The notes beneath the pieces are model-generated. The model was not told where the DNA came from and did not search any database. It saw only the letters and a program-made list of their open reading frames with translations. From Pseudorasbora parva (lineage: Eukaryota; Chordata; Actinopteri; Cypriniformes; Gobionidae), in contig NC_090188.1 in assembly GCF_024679245.1 (NCBI RefSeq), positions 37,044,992 through 37,108,991 of the forward strand: 64,000 bases of DNA, in the 5' to 3' direction. The stretch's first letter is position 1; the number at the start of each line of letters is the position of its first letter. This document shows positions 48,294 to 63,077 of the stretch, piece after piece. Made by a program: the position numbers and the translations under genes.

Positions 48294-49879
48294 AGGAGCG
48301 TTTTAAGCACAAATAAGTAGTTTACTGTTGCCAAGCAACTAGACGCATTAAAATAGAATTAACCAGATTTGCAACCACTGGTGTGTGTTTTACAATGACT
48401 TAATGAAAACATTAATCCAGGTCGAGTTAGAATTCTCAATTTTGGAATGTTTCTGCTCAAGTGTTTTTACTGATGTCAGTCTATCATTCATTAGTTATGT
48501 ACAATCTTTTCTTTCGGTTTGTGTCCAAGTTCTACAACAAAAAATAAATAAATCAAGTTGTCAGGCCATTTCAAGTTTGATTTTGACGTGACAAAGCAGT
48601 GATAAATGGATCATATAGTGATAGATGGAGTTGTTTACTTACTTTTCAATGAGTCTTCCCAGTTACAATTAACGCCGCCATTTTGTTAATTCAGACCGAT
48701 TCACGAAAACAAAAAGCGGGATTTATCACAGAAACCAGTAATTTCCAACCATCACCAATCATAGCACAGTGGAAGCATTGCCTCCTCTCACGTGACTTTG
48801 CCTGTTTCATTCACCATTATTGAAATTATGTATAAATTATATTATAAGACAATTGAAAGTGTGAAAGTGTTAATGTTATGCCACCAAACACAGACCATTT
48901 CTAGACTACATGTTAATAGTTTTTTTTTCTCTGAAAGGTGATCTTTTTCTTTATGCATCATTAACTGTAATTCTCGACACCTAAAGATTAGATCTTACCA
49001 AGCAAGTTGCATCCAGTTTCACAGAGCATCTTCTTTTGCCAATTACAGCATTTCTTGCATTAATGTTAGTTTTCTTACAAAAAAGAACACCAAGTTTATG
49101 AGGTTTAAATAAATAAAAAAAAGTATTGCTAACATTGCTGAGTGGACCTGAATAGAAGACCTGCACTTTGATATGCAAAAGAAACATTTGCAAGTAGGCA
49201 GGTATAGCTCATTATTAAATCACACAAATGGGACGTGAGATTGGGGTGGCTTTTACTTAATGACTTCTAAAAGGCTCCTGTGAAGAAGAAAAAATACCTG
49301 CATTTCAGAGCAAAGCTCCATAGTGGTATAGCAGCACTCTGAGCACCTGAATTAAATATGAAATATTGAACAAGATGGAGGTTGAATTCTGGGTTTATTA
49401 TTTAGGCCAGCGGGGACTAATTGCGTTAATGCAATATGAGAGTTGATCTTAAGTTTCCACTGCTCTGAGCCACTTTTGAGCTACCTGGGCTGCACATTAG
49501 CTGAAATGGCCCTATCCCGGCCAGGACTGTACATTAAAGGTAGGCAATAATTACTTTTTAATTTGTGGAGAAGCTTCTCAAACTCATACATTTTTAAAGG
49601 CAGGCTCTTTACCTGCACTGATTCACAGGGCGAGGGTTTGCAATAAGTGTGTATTCACAACTTTCACACCATGTTTGGGAAATACTGATGGAGGTGATGT
49701 ATGATATGGAAATAAGAGGTACACCAAACTCTGTGTCAACTCTCTTTAGGCATACATCATGTAATTCTGGGTTTGTTCACACTTGGCATGTTTGGTTCGA
49801 TTAAAACAAAAGTTTTGGATTTTAGGTTGTAACAGAGCCCTAATTGTATAGCTAGTTTTAATGCAATAATGGTAGTTTT
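48294..49879. other. Unique sequence; 49380-49570 possibly conserved noncoding
   Basis: 49380-49570 has TAAT-rich, repeat-free sequence (GGGGACTAATTGCGTTAATG, GGCAATAATTAC) suggestive of regulatory DNA, by inference. TTCACACTTGGCATGTTTGG at 49777 is an isolated end of the GTGTTCACAC family. Confidence 0.25.
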
Positions 49880-50347
49880 AAGCCCTATTCGGGCTAGTTT
49901 TCATGGGGAACGTAGGAAAAATTCATGTTTCACAGGCGTACTTCATAATCCTGTACAAATATGCCATGTCTGTGTTTTTCTCACACAACCACAGTAAAAA
50001 TGTTTTTCCTTTTGAGAAATCTAATCCTGTTCGAATGCAAATGTCTGTGATTGCTGATTTTTTACTGCAATAATAACGCTTCTCCTCATCTGTTATTTGA
50101 CCTACCTGAGCTACCATTTGCCCTCTAATCTTTCACATGCTTTCATTTTATTTCAATACGGATGATATCCAAAGAAAAAAAAGAAAAAAAGAAATGGGAG
50201 CAAATCATGGAAACACACTTCCACCTCTGTAATAAACACAGAGATATGAGTCCCGTCCGAATCAGTGCATGAAATCTCAGACATCGGGTGATAAGAATTG
50301 TAGCTCAAATGTTTTTTAGAAAACTAGTCCCATCTGAAAAGGGCTTT
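49880..50347. mobile_element. Short MITE, AAGCCCT ends
   Basis: Left AAGCCCTATTCGGGCTAGTTTTC and right GAAAACTAGTCCCATCTGAAAAGGGCTTT are inverted imperfect repeats. Length is 468 bp and it is non-coding. Confidence 0.5.
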
Positions 50348-53300
50348 AGTGTCAATGAGGGGTATGTAAAAGCTGCATTACATAAAACAGCTATCCCAAC
50401 TGCAGTGCCTGAATTAAAACCCTTGGTGTTTGAACTATGGTTCAGAAGTCATTCTTCTCAATGCATTTGAATCCGAGAGGCTGAGATATATTAACAAAGA
50501 GCTCCAATTCGTCAAAGGCACTCCAATGAATGTGACTCAAGTGGACAAGTGAGACGACAGAATTATGAAGACATAAAAAATATGTGCAGCCATTTCAATG
50601 CAAATGCACCTCAACTACATAAATAACACCATTCTGTTGATGTTATTTACGGATACAGGAACCTCCCATGACAGCGTGAAAGGATTCACTCAGACTGCAT
50701 CAGTTCAAAGACGCACAATATCCACTCTGAAACAAAAGTGAAAGGACATTCATTTAACAATGAGTACACCACACTGTGTCTCAGGCGCCAGGCCAAGGCT
50801 TTTGTTCCTTTGCCCACTTAGTTACATCAATCAGTACACTATTTTCGCGGCCACTGCATCAGTGCTTTCTGCCCAGTATCGGCTCTTCACTAGCTCATTC
50901 CTCAAGTGCAAAGATCCGTTGTCACAACACAAACAAGATATGGAGTGTCCAACTAATCAATGATATGGCTGCCGATTGTCTGAGCTTTTATCTCTTTACT
51001 TAAAACAAAAGTAGCTTCGACATATACTGCGGGAGACTGTGTGCTTTTGCTGCAATCCTACAAAGATAAAACGTACAGGTTGAAATATATTACCATACTG
51101 TAACAATTCTCACTCACCTTGTAATATGATGATACTTACAAGATGATAAATAAACAAATGAATTATTGTAATGATGAATTGCTGGTGTCATATTTCTGCC
51201 ACATAATAAAATAAAAATAAAAAAGGTAATTGTTATCTCACAAGTCTGACTTTTTTCCCCAAAAATTGAGGTATAAAGATATAAGGTCACAATTGTTAGA
51301 ATGTTAGAATTGCGATATAAAGAGGCAGACGTTGCGATTCTGACTTTATAAATGAATTCATCATTTATTCCATAATTTTTCGGTGTTATATATTTTTGGA
51401 GTCATTTAAAAAATAAAAAATAAATTTATGTAACAAACACCAACCCTAAGTGTTACAATGTGCATAAATGGTTCCACGCCAAGGTGGAAGAATGATTTGA
51501 TTTGTGATTATTAATTACATTTATTTAAATGTATTTTTATTGTATTTTTTATTTATTTAATCATTTTTCAATATCAAATTTAGCTATTATTATTGTAAAA
51601 TACATATTTTTGGGGAATTAATTAATTCTGATCATGTAACACTTAGCTATCAGGTCTTGAAACTAATTCTTAACCCCAAGTATTAATTTGGGCAGAAAAA
51701 AGAACACCCTAAACCACTCAGGACACCCTTGCAACCTCATAATAACGTGCTAAAAGCCACTCAGCACACCTTAGCAACCACATAACACCTGCTATAATGA
51801 TGGCACCGCTCTCACTTTTTAAGAAAATTAAAAAAAATCTAGTTTTGTGCTTCGTGTTTTCTTCCACCTTATTAAGTGTTGGTTTTGTGCACAGGGATTG
51901 GTGGAGCTGTTTCCCAGGCTCTGAATTCTCTTACGCTGGGCCACTCCGCTCATTTGCATGTCGATGGCGGGCAGATTAGCGACATTCCGCTGCACACAAA
52001 AAGCCAGCCACAGCGACACACACTGAAGCAAAAAATCTCACCCGATTTCACTCTCACCCCCTTCAGCTTACCCAGTCAATGCATTCCCCAGCCACAGCCT
52101 ATTGACAGGGAGGCTCTGGAACAATACCAAGACGCAATGTAGGATCAATCCTGCTGTTTGCTCCTTCTCCCCAGAGTGAACAAAGACTGGAAAGAAAGGG
52201 CCCGAACCCCACTGTTAAAAAAAAAAGAAGGTGGGGAGCGATGGGGCAGAGAGGGGAGGCGTTAGGCAGAGCAGAAGCAGGGGGTGATGGGTAAGCATTA
52301 GGGAAAATGGGCTTGACGGGCAGCTGGAAAGAGTAAGCTCATTTAGAAAATCGACATCCCCAGCTGAGATAAAACCAATGATGATTTGTACTGTATCTTC
52401 AGGGGATAAAAGCACTTCTATAGGATTTCATAGCACCCAGCATGAAAGAGGTGGCTGGGGAAGAGAGCGCTACATTTCTCTGTGAGGGAGAGGGCTTGAA
52501 TTCCCATAATAAGTAGGGAGAGTTAAACACTGGTGCTGAGCGAGGCTGCTCAACTCGGTTGGCTCTCTGTTTGACTCCGCCATATCAGAACAAGTTCAAC
52601 TCTGCTGTGACACTTGAATAAATGCGGACTTACAGGACGATGATGATTGACTGCCTCGGCCTGCAGTCCAAAAACAATTGGGGAAAACAGTTTATGTGAA
52701 TAAATATGAAATATTAAGGCAGTGATAATGACTACAATTTAATGCAGAATAACTCAGCTGGCTGGTGGTTCAGAATAAACTACACCTACATGTATACCAC
52801 AAATCTGATTGGACGAGCAACATTTCGTTCAAAAATAGTAAAATAGTAGCCTAGAAATCTAGACGCACCCTAGCGGCAGCAAATCTAATCTGCCCGCGAG
52901 TGTCGTAGCAACTCTCAATACCCTTCTGAGCTGTATTGCCCTAACTCTTGCCGGGCCAATCACATCGTTTATAGAGTCGGTGGGCGGGGCCATAATGACG
53001 ACGGCCGTGTTGCGTTAGTGTGCTTCTAATAAACACAGAAACTGGCGAACGGCGGTTTTTCAGCTCTGACCGCGACTCTGGAAGACTTGGAGTTAAGCTT
53101 TTCTCTGAGAAAAGAACAAAGAACGGCACTGAAGTCATTCTTAAAAAGGGAAGATGTGTTCGGAGTTTTGCCGACCGGATACGGCGAATTTTTAATCTAT
53201 CAACAAGCTCTGTTTCACCTTCGTTGCTCTGGTTGGTGTAGCGCTATCCTATCGCGTGCAGAGGGAGTTTGAAAGACAACCGTTTATCCCGCCCCTCGGA

Positions 53301-53817
53301 TTGAGCTGTCAATGGTGAGTTTCCAGACCAAACATCTTGATGTGGGGCTGGCTTGTCAGGCTAGTAAAATAGTACTTCAGTGGAAATAATATAGTAAGAT
53401 TTTTTTCTGTAAATCAGTTCATTTCTGTCATGACAACTCTCAGAGTGTTTGTCAGGGTAATGGGTATGACAATGTTGATATATTTGGTCTTGGCGGAATA
53501 TATATCTATACTCTGCTGCTGCAAACTTTTTATTTCTGTGAACCTGTCATTTACCAAAAATTTATTCAAAACTTGATTCAGCAATTTATAAATGAGAATT
53601 ACTTAATATAATTTCCCATAATTTATAATTAAAAAACTAATCGAAACAGCTCTCGTTTGGGTGATTATCTTTTGGCAAGTAAATAAAAAAAAAACATTTG
53701 ATCCATATTAAATATCTTTAAGATGCCAGAAAATACCTGTATTTTTGATCAATGTAGCCTTGGTGGGCTTCTCAAAGAGGCTTCTTTCACAAATATTTTT
53801 GCCGACCCCAAACTTTT
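50348..53817. other. Unrecognised sequence
   Basis: Long AT-rich stretches (51,100-51,800). 51,790-52,560 is more balanced in composition but its ORFs (51797-52142) show no domains. 52,900-53,300 has GC-richer sequence with overlapping ORFs on both strands, none recognisable. Confidence 0.3.
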
Positions 53818-55846
53818 AAAGGGATAGTTCCCCCAAAATTTAAATTCTGTCATCATTTACTCACCCTTATGTTCCAAACCTATAAGACTTTTGTTCATCT
53901 TCGAAACACAAATGTAGATATTTTTGACAATGATAATCTGACAGCCTTCTGTCCTTACCCAGGCAGCAGTGCAACTGAAACTTTGACACTTCAAAAAGTT
54001 AATAATGATCATAAAACTAATCCATATGAATTGAGATTAACTGAGATTGAGTGGTTTAGTCCAAATTTTCTGAAAAGACTTGAACGCTTTATATAATAAG
54101 CAGATTGAATTTAGGCTGTTGTTTACATATAAACATTAACCAGCAGTCATAAACAGTAGCTCAATTGAGCTTGCTTGCATGCAAAGGCCTGTCGCGATAG
54201 TCAATAAATCAATTAATCGCACGATAAAAAGAAAACGAGCTTGATCATTTTTCCAGCCACGATAATTGCCATTTGCATGCTTTTTTGTTTTCCTCGTCTC
54301 TCTCGTTGACTGCGCGCGACTCATCCGTTTGGGGAGGTGTTTATACTCGACGCACAGAGAGAGTGCGGCGTGATGAGACGTCATTCTCGGCAAGCAGATT
54401 CGTCTGGAACTCATGGCTCTTCGGTTGCGGAGCCGCACGCAAAGTTCCGAAATTTGACGTGCACAACGCCAAGCGGAATGGGGTCTCGCGCACTCCGCGT
54501 CGACGTCATTTTTGCCGCGCGCACCCTCGCGCTCGAGCGGATGCGTTGTGTATAAACGAGGCTTAAAGCTACACTGAAGTTTGATAAACGCAAGTTAATT
54601 CTTCAGTTCAATCTTTGTGTGCTAAAGGCACATGAGTTCCTGTAGAGATAGCAATACACGTTCTCTTTTTTTGCCAAATAAATGAAAAGCATGTCAATGT
54701 CTTCTCTCTTGCTGTATCAAAATATCACTTTCCTCAGAGATGGTCAAGTTCAGTTTGTGCATGATTAGGCTATGATATAACAATATTTTTAATACTGTAT
54801 CCTAAATTGTGGATAATTAATATATAATATGCTGAAGTAAATTTCTGGATTAATAGAAAAAATTAAAAAAAAACAACCGTACAGAACGGAAAACCGTGAC
54901 TCTAAAACCGTGATACGAACCGAACCGTGTGTTTTGTGAACCGTGCCGCCCCTAATATGCTCCTAAAACACATTCATCCATTGCAGTTTTCATCCATTTT
55001 ATTTATTGTTTTTGGTACTTATTTAAATGCATTTTTTTAAACAGACTGAGAGTCCATGATTTTATTGTTTTTGGTTGTTTTGTTCATTTATTGTGGATAT
55101 TTTAAATGTTTTCCGTTTTCAGTGTTAAATAGTCTTTAGAAATTAAAGTTTATTGAGTTTGAAAAGGTGTACCTGCATTATTATGCCATTATCATTATTT
55201 TAGATGAAAATTGTCTCAGAACGACAATATTATCGTTTATCGCAATAATTTCTTGGCCAATTTATCGTCCAGCAAAATTTGTTATCGTGACAGGCCTATG
55301 CATGCGCAAGAACAAATCTCTTGCGGAAGCTCAAATGTGCTGCGTAACACAAGAATGAACCTCATTGGTTCTTAAGGGAGCTCAAACGTGCTGCATAACA
55401 CAAAAAAATGAACCTTACGCACATCAAATGAAGCTTCATTAACAAAATTCGGAAGGAGCACGTTCAAATGATCCATCTGATCATCATGACAGAGCTCGGA
55501 GCTCTTTCCTCGGACAGCACGCCAAAAACGCATACCATTCATTCTATCTGACTTATCGGTAAGTGTGAACTTATGAAACGAACATGTTTGAGCTTCCGTT
55601 TACCACAACTGATGTCTGAGTCAGTGAAAGCTAATTAAATTAAATTCTGTTAAATTCTAATTGAACAGATTCAAAATTAAATTCTTATGGATTCGTTTTA
55701 CAATTGGTTTAAGCGCCAGTGTCAGTTGAACTGTAGCTATCAATGGTATCCAATTGCATGAAAAAAAGTTTTTCATCTGGGTTCCGAAGATGAAAAAAAG
55801 TCTCATGGGTTTGGAATGACGTTATTTTTCATTTTTGGATGAACTT
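53818..55846. mobile_element. Foldback transposon interrupted by a nested element
   Basis: Left AAAGGGATAGTTCCCCCAAA and right TTTTTCATTTTTGGATGAACTT are inverted. Inner arms also pair: TAAGACTTTTGTTCATCTTC with the GAAGATGAAAAAAAGTCTCAT stretch. About 1.1 kb of other transposon (54185-55297) sits inside. Confidence 0.6.
54185..55297. mobile_element. Nested DNA transposon, AGGCCTGTCNCGATA ends
   Basis: Terminal repeats AGGCCTGTCGCGATA and (complement) AGGCCTGTCACGATA match 14/15. A further repeat-end-like piece (CCGTGCCGCCCCTAA) lies at 54941-54955. No transposase was recognised. The family is probably hAT-like, uncertain. Confidence 0.6.
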
Positions 55847-55866
55847 AACGTTAATATAGATTTGAT

Positions 55867-56321
55867 AAGATATAGATTAGATATATAACCTAGATCTGCA
55901 CCCTGTCAGACACCTTATGTAAAGGTTGTATTAAGACTTGTGATGAAAATAAACAATCAGTTCTTATTCAGACAAAAATAATGATCATGCATGATACACA
56001 ATAAATAGACAACACATTTTTAATGCATTGTCTATGTTAGGGTGTTCATCTGGCATGTTTAGTTTTAGTTTAGATTGCTCTGTTAGTGCAGTTCATTTAA
56101 ATAAGTATGAACCCTGGTGGGAACCAAACAAGTGGACCGAGACAGGTGAAAAGATGGTCTCCAAGATGTCTACAAACGAACTCTGGAGCGGTTAGAATGA
56201 AATATGAACACAACATGGACAGAAGACATGTAAACTAACCAAAAACAGGACATATTTTCACCAGATGTGACCCTAAAAAGGACAGAATGCTCAAGCACAC
56301 CTGTTTTTTCTCATCATCTGA
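55867..56321 (+). repeat. Local duplicated segment, copy 1 (with empty site)
   Basis: Order of shared blocks: GACACCTTATGTAAAGGTT, ATTAAGACTTGTGATGAAAATAAAC, CAATAAATAGACAACACA, then the end of a GTGTTCACAC-type element at 56039. All recur at 57137-59110, with two insertions added there. A short direct repeat (AGATATAGATT...AGATATATAACC) flanks this unit at about 55869 and 56322. Confidence 0.6.
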
Positions 56322-57136
56322 GATATAGATTTTAGATATATAACCAGCCTTGTCGTTCTGACAATTCATTCATCCAACTTTCACGTCAACCTAAAATATT
56401 GAGGGTAAAATTTCTTTCAAGCCTCAAAGTCGGGTTTCCTGGCAGACACATCACGCCTAAGGGTGCAAAGCAAGCTATTTTATTACCCTCTCTTCTTTAT
56501 CTTCCCCCCTTGTCTAGTGCAGCAAACAGGGAGAGCTCCACCTTGATCAGCCCGCCTTGATAAATGACACCAAACAGGTGAAAGTGAAATATGACAGGTC
56601 CAATTCTTGGTCATCAGCCAGCGGTCGCTGTACAAAGGCCTCCGGGTACTCAACAGAATGAGAAATTTGGGCTCTTTTTTCTGCCTCTGTTGTTTATTGA
56701 TTGGAGACTTCATAGACGGCGTCCCTTAATGTTTTACTTTCATGTCTGGGCTTTGTTGCATGGATGGTGAACAGAATATTGCAAATTGATCCGTCTCCTC
56801 GATACTATTGCTTAGTTTCTGAGTGAAGTACTATTGCATTAGATGTCTTTTGACTTGTCATCTCCTGATGCCCTCCACTTTTCTGCTCTCTTGTCTTGCC
56901 CTCTCCTTCTCTTTATTGGGTGGAATGAGCATGGCTAAACAGCAGCTACAGAGCTGATTAATCTTATGCACGCTCCACAGGTTCAGTTGATGAGCTAGCT
57001 GTGATGATCTATGCAGTAAACTGACCCATTTGATTTTCTGACCTACACGCTCTCGAACAGCTCCACTCATGCTTCGACCTCAGTGGCTAGTTATAGTTTT
57101 TGTCACCTCTATAAACACATAGAAAGACTAGACAAA
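56322..57136. other. Unrecognised sequence
   Basis: No gene or repeat ends were recognised. Confidence 0.35.
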
Positions 57137-57177
57137 ATCTGTACCCTCTCAGACACCATCTGTAAAGGTTCCATTAA

Positions 57178-58427
57178 AGGTGTCATGAACTGGCTTTTTT
57201 ATTTTTTATACTTTTTTCTGAGGTCAACTAATGACATTTGTGTGTTTTTTACATTCAAAAACATCATAACTAATAAGTAATAGGCTATTTTCTACACTGG
57301 TTTTTAGACTCTTTCCTGAACGCTGAGTTTTGATGGGCGTGACGCACTGGAGACTTGGAAGTAAACGCCCACGCCTAGGATTGGATAAGACTTGCATATT
57401 TAATGAGCTTAACCTCCCCTGTCATATCTATACCCCTGTCAGTTCACATGAGGGCGGGGTTGTTTTGAAAGCGGCAACTGGAATGATTCTCTCGACCACA
57501 GGGCTCGTAAACGTCTTTATAAAAAAAAACAATGATTTATTTCTCATCCAAACGCGATTAATTAAGACTATTATTTTTGTATTACACATGCACATGAGCC
57601 CTTCAAAGGTCACGTTAAGAGAGAGTGAATAGCACAGATCAATAAAGGAATATTTCACTATTTGAGATTAATCGGTCTGCTGACTGGCTTACGTTTTGGT
57701 AACCTGTCTGGAACACACATAGTCCCGGGACGTTGGGCTTTGCAAGCCCTGGCCCATACATGTCTGAGTCCAGCGTGCTAATGGTATGTTCTGTTAGACA
57801 CGTACACACAATCAAAACGATCTATAACAATGCAATACTATTACATGTAAAAAAACACGTTTTACTCACGTAAGTGTGTTGCACCATTGCTGTCGTATCC
57901 AATATAGAAGGCACAGTGTTGTGTTTTAATCTCAATATGTCTGTAAATTCAGCACCTGAGACTGGTTTACAAATGATTCCGCAGTGAAATGAAGCAAACA
58001 CACGCACATGTCTTCCCCACGTGAGCTGGAACTTCATTAAAAATAAATGAAGTATCACACAATCCTAATATTAGGATCCGAAGGAAGCTTATGCAGCGAC
58101 TGTGCTCTTCCACAACCATATATAGCGCAATATCTTGCTGTATTATACAGCATGTTTAATTTTGCTGGCTAGCGCGAGGCAAATCCGATCACCTCCTTGA
58201 GTTGGTGGGCAGGGCGACTGAATTAGACGTGCTGTAGGGGCGGTGTTTCTCGCGCAATGACACCAAGATACGACCACGATCGTTTTCTGGGCCTGGAGTC
58301 TATAAAATCTTTTCTTTGACTAACAATGAAGTTTTCAGCTCAGCTCTAACATGATATTCTTATATTTCCATGACCTTTTATATATCAAAAGCTCAAGGGA
58401 AAGTTGACTTCAAAATTCATCACCCCT
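57178..58427. mobile_element. TTAA-flanked DNA transposon
   Basis: 1,250 bp bounded by TTAA (57174-57177 and 58428-58431). The ends AGGTGTCATGAACTGG and (complement) AGGGGTGATGAATTTTG are imperfect inverted repeats. The paralogous segment near 55935 lacks it and has a single TTAA, supporting the boundaries. No transposase was recognised. TTAA targets fit piggyBac or Kolobok. Confidence 0.75.
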
Positions 58428-58429
58428 TT

Positions 58430-58815
58430 AAAGGGTTAGTTCACCAAAAATGAAAATTCTGTCATTAATTACTCATCCTGATGTCGTTCGACTCCAGTAA
58501 GACCTCTGTTCATCTTCAGACACAAATGAAGATATTTTTGTTGAAATCCGATGGCTCAGAAAGGCCTTCATTGACACCAATGTCATTTCCTCCCTCAAGA
58601 CCTTTTATGTTTGTACTCTTTACTCTTTAGTGCCTTTATGGGTCTTGAGAGAGGAAATGACATTGGTGTCAATGAAGGCCTTTCTGAGCCATCGGATCTC
58701 AACAAAAATATCTTCATTTGTGTACTGAAGATGAACGGAGGTCTTATGGGTGTCGAACGACATGAGGGTGAGTAATTAATGAGAGAATTATTATTTTTGA
58801 GTGAACTAACCCTTT
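58430..58815. mobile_element. Compact complete foldback (AAAGGGTTAGTTCACC family)
   Basis: 386 bp, nearly all arm. Outer ends AAAGGGTTAGTTCACC and GTGAACTAACCCTTT. Inner arms include TCATTGACACCAATGTCATT paired with AATGACATTGGTGTCAATGA. Related to 3445-4166. Confidence 0.8.
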
Positions 58816-58918
58816 AGGACTCCTGTTGGAAATAAAAAATCAGTTCTTTTTCAGACCGATCAATCATCCATGATACACAATAAACAGACAACACAGTTTT
58901 TAATGCATTGTCTTTGTT

Positions 58919-59624
58919 AGGGTGTTCACACTTGGCATGTTTGGTTTGATTCAAATAAACCCTGGTGTGATTGCCGGTTCATTTGTATAAGTGTGAACAC
59001 CAAATGAACTCTGGAGTGGTTTGAATGATATATAAAAGCAACACGGACCATAGACATGTAAACAAAGCAAAAACAGGACATAATGTCTCAAGTTGAGACT
59101 CAATGGACAGAATGCTCAAGCATACCTTTTTTTTTTTTTCTCGTCATAGTCACGATGTTACCCATGTACTAGTTTGATACAGGCATCAGACCCGCGTCTC
59201 CTCACAGCAGGCCTTGGTTTGTGTGTGTGATGGAGGGATTCCTGACAACGTTTTGACTTGTTCTCAGCTGGTCATCGCTGAAACACAGACATTCACAGAA
59301 CAGGAAAACAGATAAGAAACAAATTCAAAACGTAACAAACAGACTCAAAGCATAATTTATGCACGTACAACAAGCAAATTTAACCCAGAACGCAGCATTG
59401 TGTTGGATGTTTGGTATGTTCTGTCGTGAAATATATGTAATAAAAGGCGACCAATCACATTGTGAACATATTCTTATGCCTTTAGGTTTGGTATCTTTAG
59501 GTTAGGTGTTAAAAGGCCAATGTAAACTCTAAGCAAACCAGGATTGAATGTTTTTTTTTTTTTGGTTGTTTGTTGATCTGGACCAACAGACCAAGTGAAC
59601 CGAACTACAAGTGTGAACACACCA
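58919..59624. mobile_element. GTGTTCACAC-ended non-autonomous DNA transposon
   Basis: Left AGGGTGTTCACACTTGGCAT and right AAGTGTGAACACACC are inverted. The interior parallels 5849-6555 (GATGGAGGGATTCCTG, GTGTTGGATGTTTG). Non-coding. Confidence 0.6.
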
Positions 59625-59952
59625 TTATTTGCAAGCCATGGTTCTTTTAATGATCCATAGGCTCACTATTTTAATTTGACTGGAATCAAGTGTCTGCATA
59701 CCTTTTGAAACTGTTGTGTACTTTAAAAGCACAAGTTGCTTTTAAAGTTTGTCCAATTTGTCAAGTACATAATACATGATATAATGCTTAATTAGTTCAA
59801 ATGCATTCAAATTATCATGACTGATATTGCCACTTGCTCAAGTCGGTGGTTTTGAGATGAGGGTCATTCTCATTAAAGAGAACTTTCAGTGGACAGAAAT
59901 CTAGATACACCCATGACTGCAAGCGAAGGTTTAAATGCATATACATTTAGCC

Positions 59953-61188
<1,236 letters not shown>

Positions 61189-62239
61189 ATTTGCGATGTT
61201 GTTGACTGTGGAAAGTGTCATCAAAGTCTGTGAAAAGGGTCCGTAGTGGCCACTCTTACTTTACTGAGAAAAGAAGGTCAAGGGAAAATCTATAGATAAA
61301 AAGTCTCAATATAAGTGCCTTTTATGCATTCGCAAGTGTGATTGTTTAGTTTTTCTAATTGATACTGTGAATGGTTTGTTAGCAAGGGGGTTATTTATTT
61401 ATTTATCAAGTTTTTTTTCTTTTCTTTTTTAAGGATATTCAATTTTTTGACACTTTAATTCCAATAAAGATTAAAATATTGTCATTTGAAAATGTTTAGG
61501 CCTACTTGCATTATGCTGTTATATATATATATATATATATATTAAAGGAAGTGTATGTAAGATTGTGGCCAAAACTGGTACTGCAATCACTCTCAAATGA
61601 CTGTAGAGCAGTGTATCCCCCTCCCCCTCCCCCTGACTCAAGGTTGCCAGATTGGCTGCAGGATCAGCAGGAACGTTTTTAGATCTGCAGCTGTGGTAAC
61701 TAGAGCAGAGCTGGCAACCCGCATGCCCAAACATTGCTGACTTCGTGATTGGTCGATAGGTGGAGGGTGGAGCTTCAGGCCAAAACACAACATGACAACA
61801 TCAACATCAGTTGAGGGCTGCAACAACAACTTCTGACAATATCCTGGCCGGACTACTGTTGTCAGTGATATAAGTATTTGAAATTAAAGGGGGGGTAAAA
61901 TGCTGTTTCATGCATACTGATCTTTTTACACTGTTAAAGACTTGGAATCCCATACTAAACATAGACAAAGTTTCAAAAATTAAGGTGGACGTTTGATGGG
62001 AGTATTTCTTTGTCAAAAATACTACTTCCGGTTAGTCATGAGGTTCGGCAATTTTTTTTTCGATCATGGGTCCACTTGACGTTAAAGTTTCGGAATTTCC
62101 TTGTATGGGCCGTACGGACAATTCTACCGGAAGAGCGTGAGAGAGAGAGAGGGAGAGAGCGAAAGTAACAGGCTACGCCCATCAAAGCGCTGGCTCGTAG
62201 GCTGCTCTGCACAGGTGATGTGACTTCAAGAAATTAACA

Positions 62240-62506
62240 ATGTCACCAAAAAAGTGCGTTTTTGGTTGCCAGACCAAGACAGTCCTGTACAGATTGCCAA
62301 AAAACCCCGCGTTAAGGCAACAGTGGATGTAATTTGCTTTTCCGGATCAGCAACTGAGTTGCGCAAAGGTTTATGTCAGTTCACTGCATTTCGGTGCCGA
62401 CTGTTTCATAAACAAGGCCCAGCTCGACGCCGGATTTTCCGATCGCCTAATGCTGAAGGATGGAGCAGTCCCAACGATAAAGGTCCCAACGTTAGAACCG
62501 CAGGCG
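62240..62506 (+). pseudogene. THAP-like exon 1 of Kolobok-type transposase
   Basis: From ATG 62240 the frame reads MSPKKCVFGCQTKTVLYRLP, then RQQWM, a TAA (62330-62332), then LHFGADCFINKAQLDAGF and DGAVPTIK. It ends at a consensus splice donor GCG|GTGAGT (62507). THAP domains are C2CH zinc-binding DNA recognisers. Two Cys are present (C6, C10) and the His is in LHF, but the position two residues before Leu-His, normally Cys, reads Ser here. The premature stop and this change mean the product is not functional. Confidence 0.65.
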
Positions 62507-62967
62507 GTGAGTGAGACTGCTTCAAATGTCTGTGTTTTTGCCTATGCTCATCAAGTAGCCCAAACATGATCACGTATAGTTAATTGATCAATGGAGCATC
62601 CGATGTGTAGTGCGTGTACATTTGTTTAGCTGGCCACTATATGTGTAACTTTATGTTTGTGTATTGTAAAAGCACTCCAAACAACAATACACAAAGAGTG
62701 GGGAAATATGTTGAACTAAATAAGCGCGCTTCTTCATTCAAATGCGCTACTATTCCGTGTCTTTCTATGTAAACACTAGCCTGCCGTGCAAAACCAGTCC
62801 GCTTACTTGTCTACACAAACCACGCGTTAACACACACACACACGTGCACAACTGCACTTCCCACATGTACACCTTCAAAGACCAAAATACGACGATATAA
62901 TTCAAGTATAAATATGTAAATAACACAAGCCGCTAAGCATATTATATAGTTAGTGTATAACTTGTAC

Positions 62968-63077
62968 CACATAGAGACGTCCTGCTCTAGTCGTTTTTGC
63001 TGCTGCTCCTGTTCAACTGCAGCCTCTGGGTCTGATTCCGGATCATAGATGTATGGCTGTATCTGATTAAAAGCCAT
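62968..63077 (-). pseudogene. Inward-facing exon start of a second transposon gene
   Basis: From ATG at 63077 on the minus strand: MAFNQIQPYIYDPESDPE, a Gln/Glu-rich stretch, then RLEQDVSM, reaching a donor-like ATGTG|GTACAAG at 62968/62967. The start is reminiscent of fish proteins with a P2X7-type C-terminal zinc domain, a weak memory-based resemblance. The downstream exons are missing. Confidence 0.35.
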
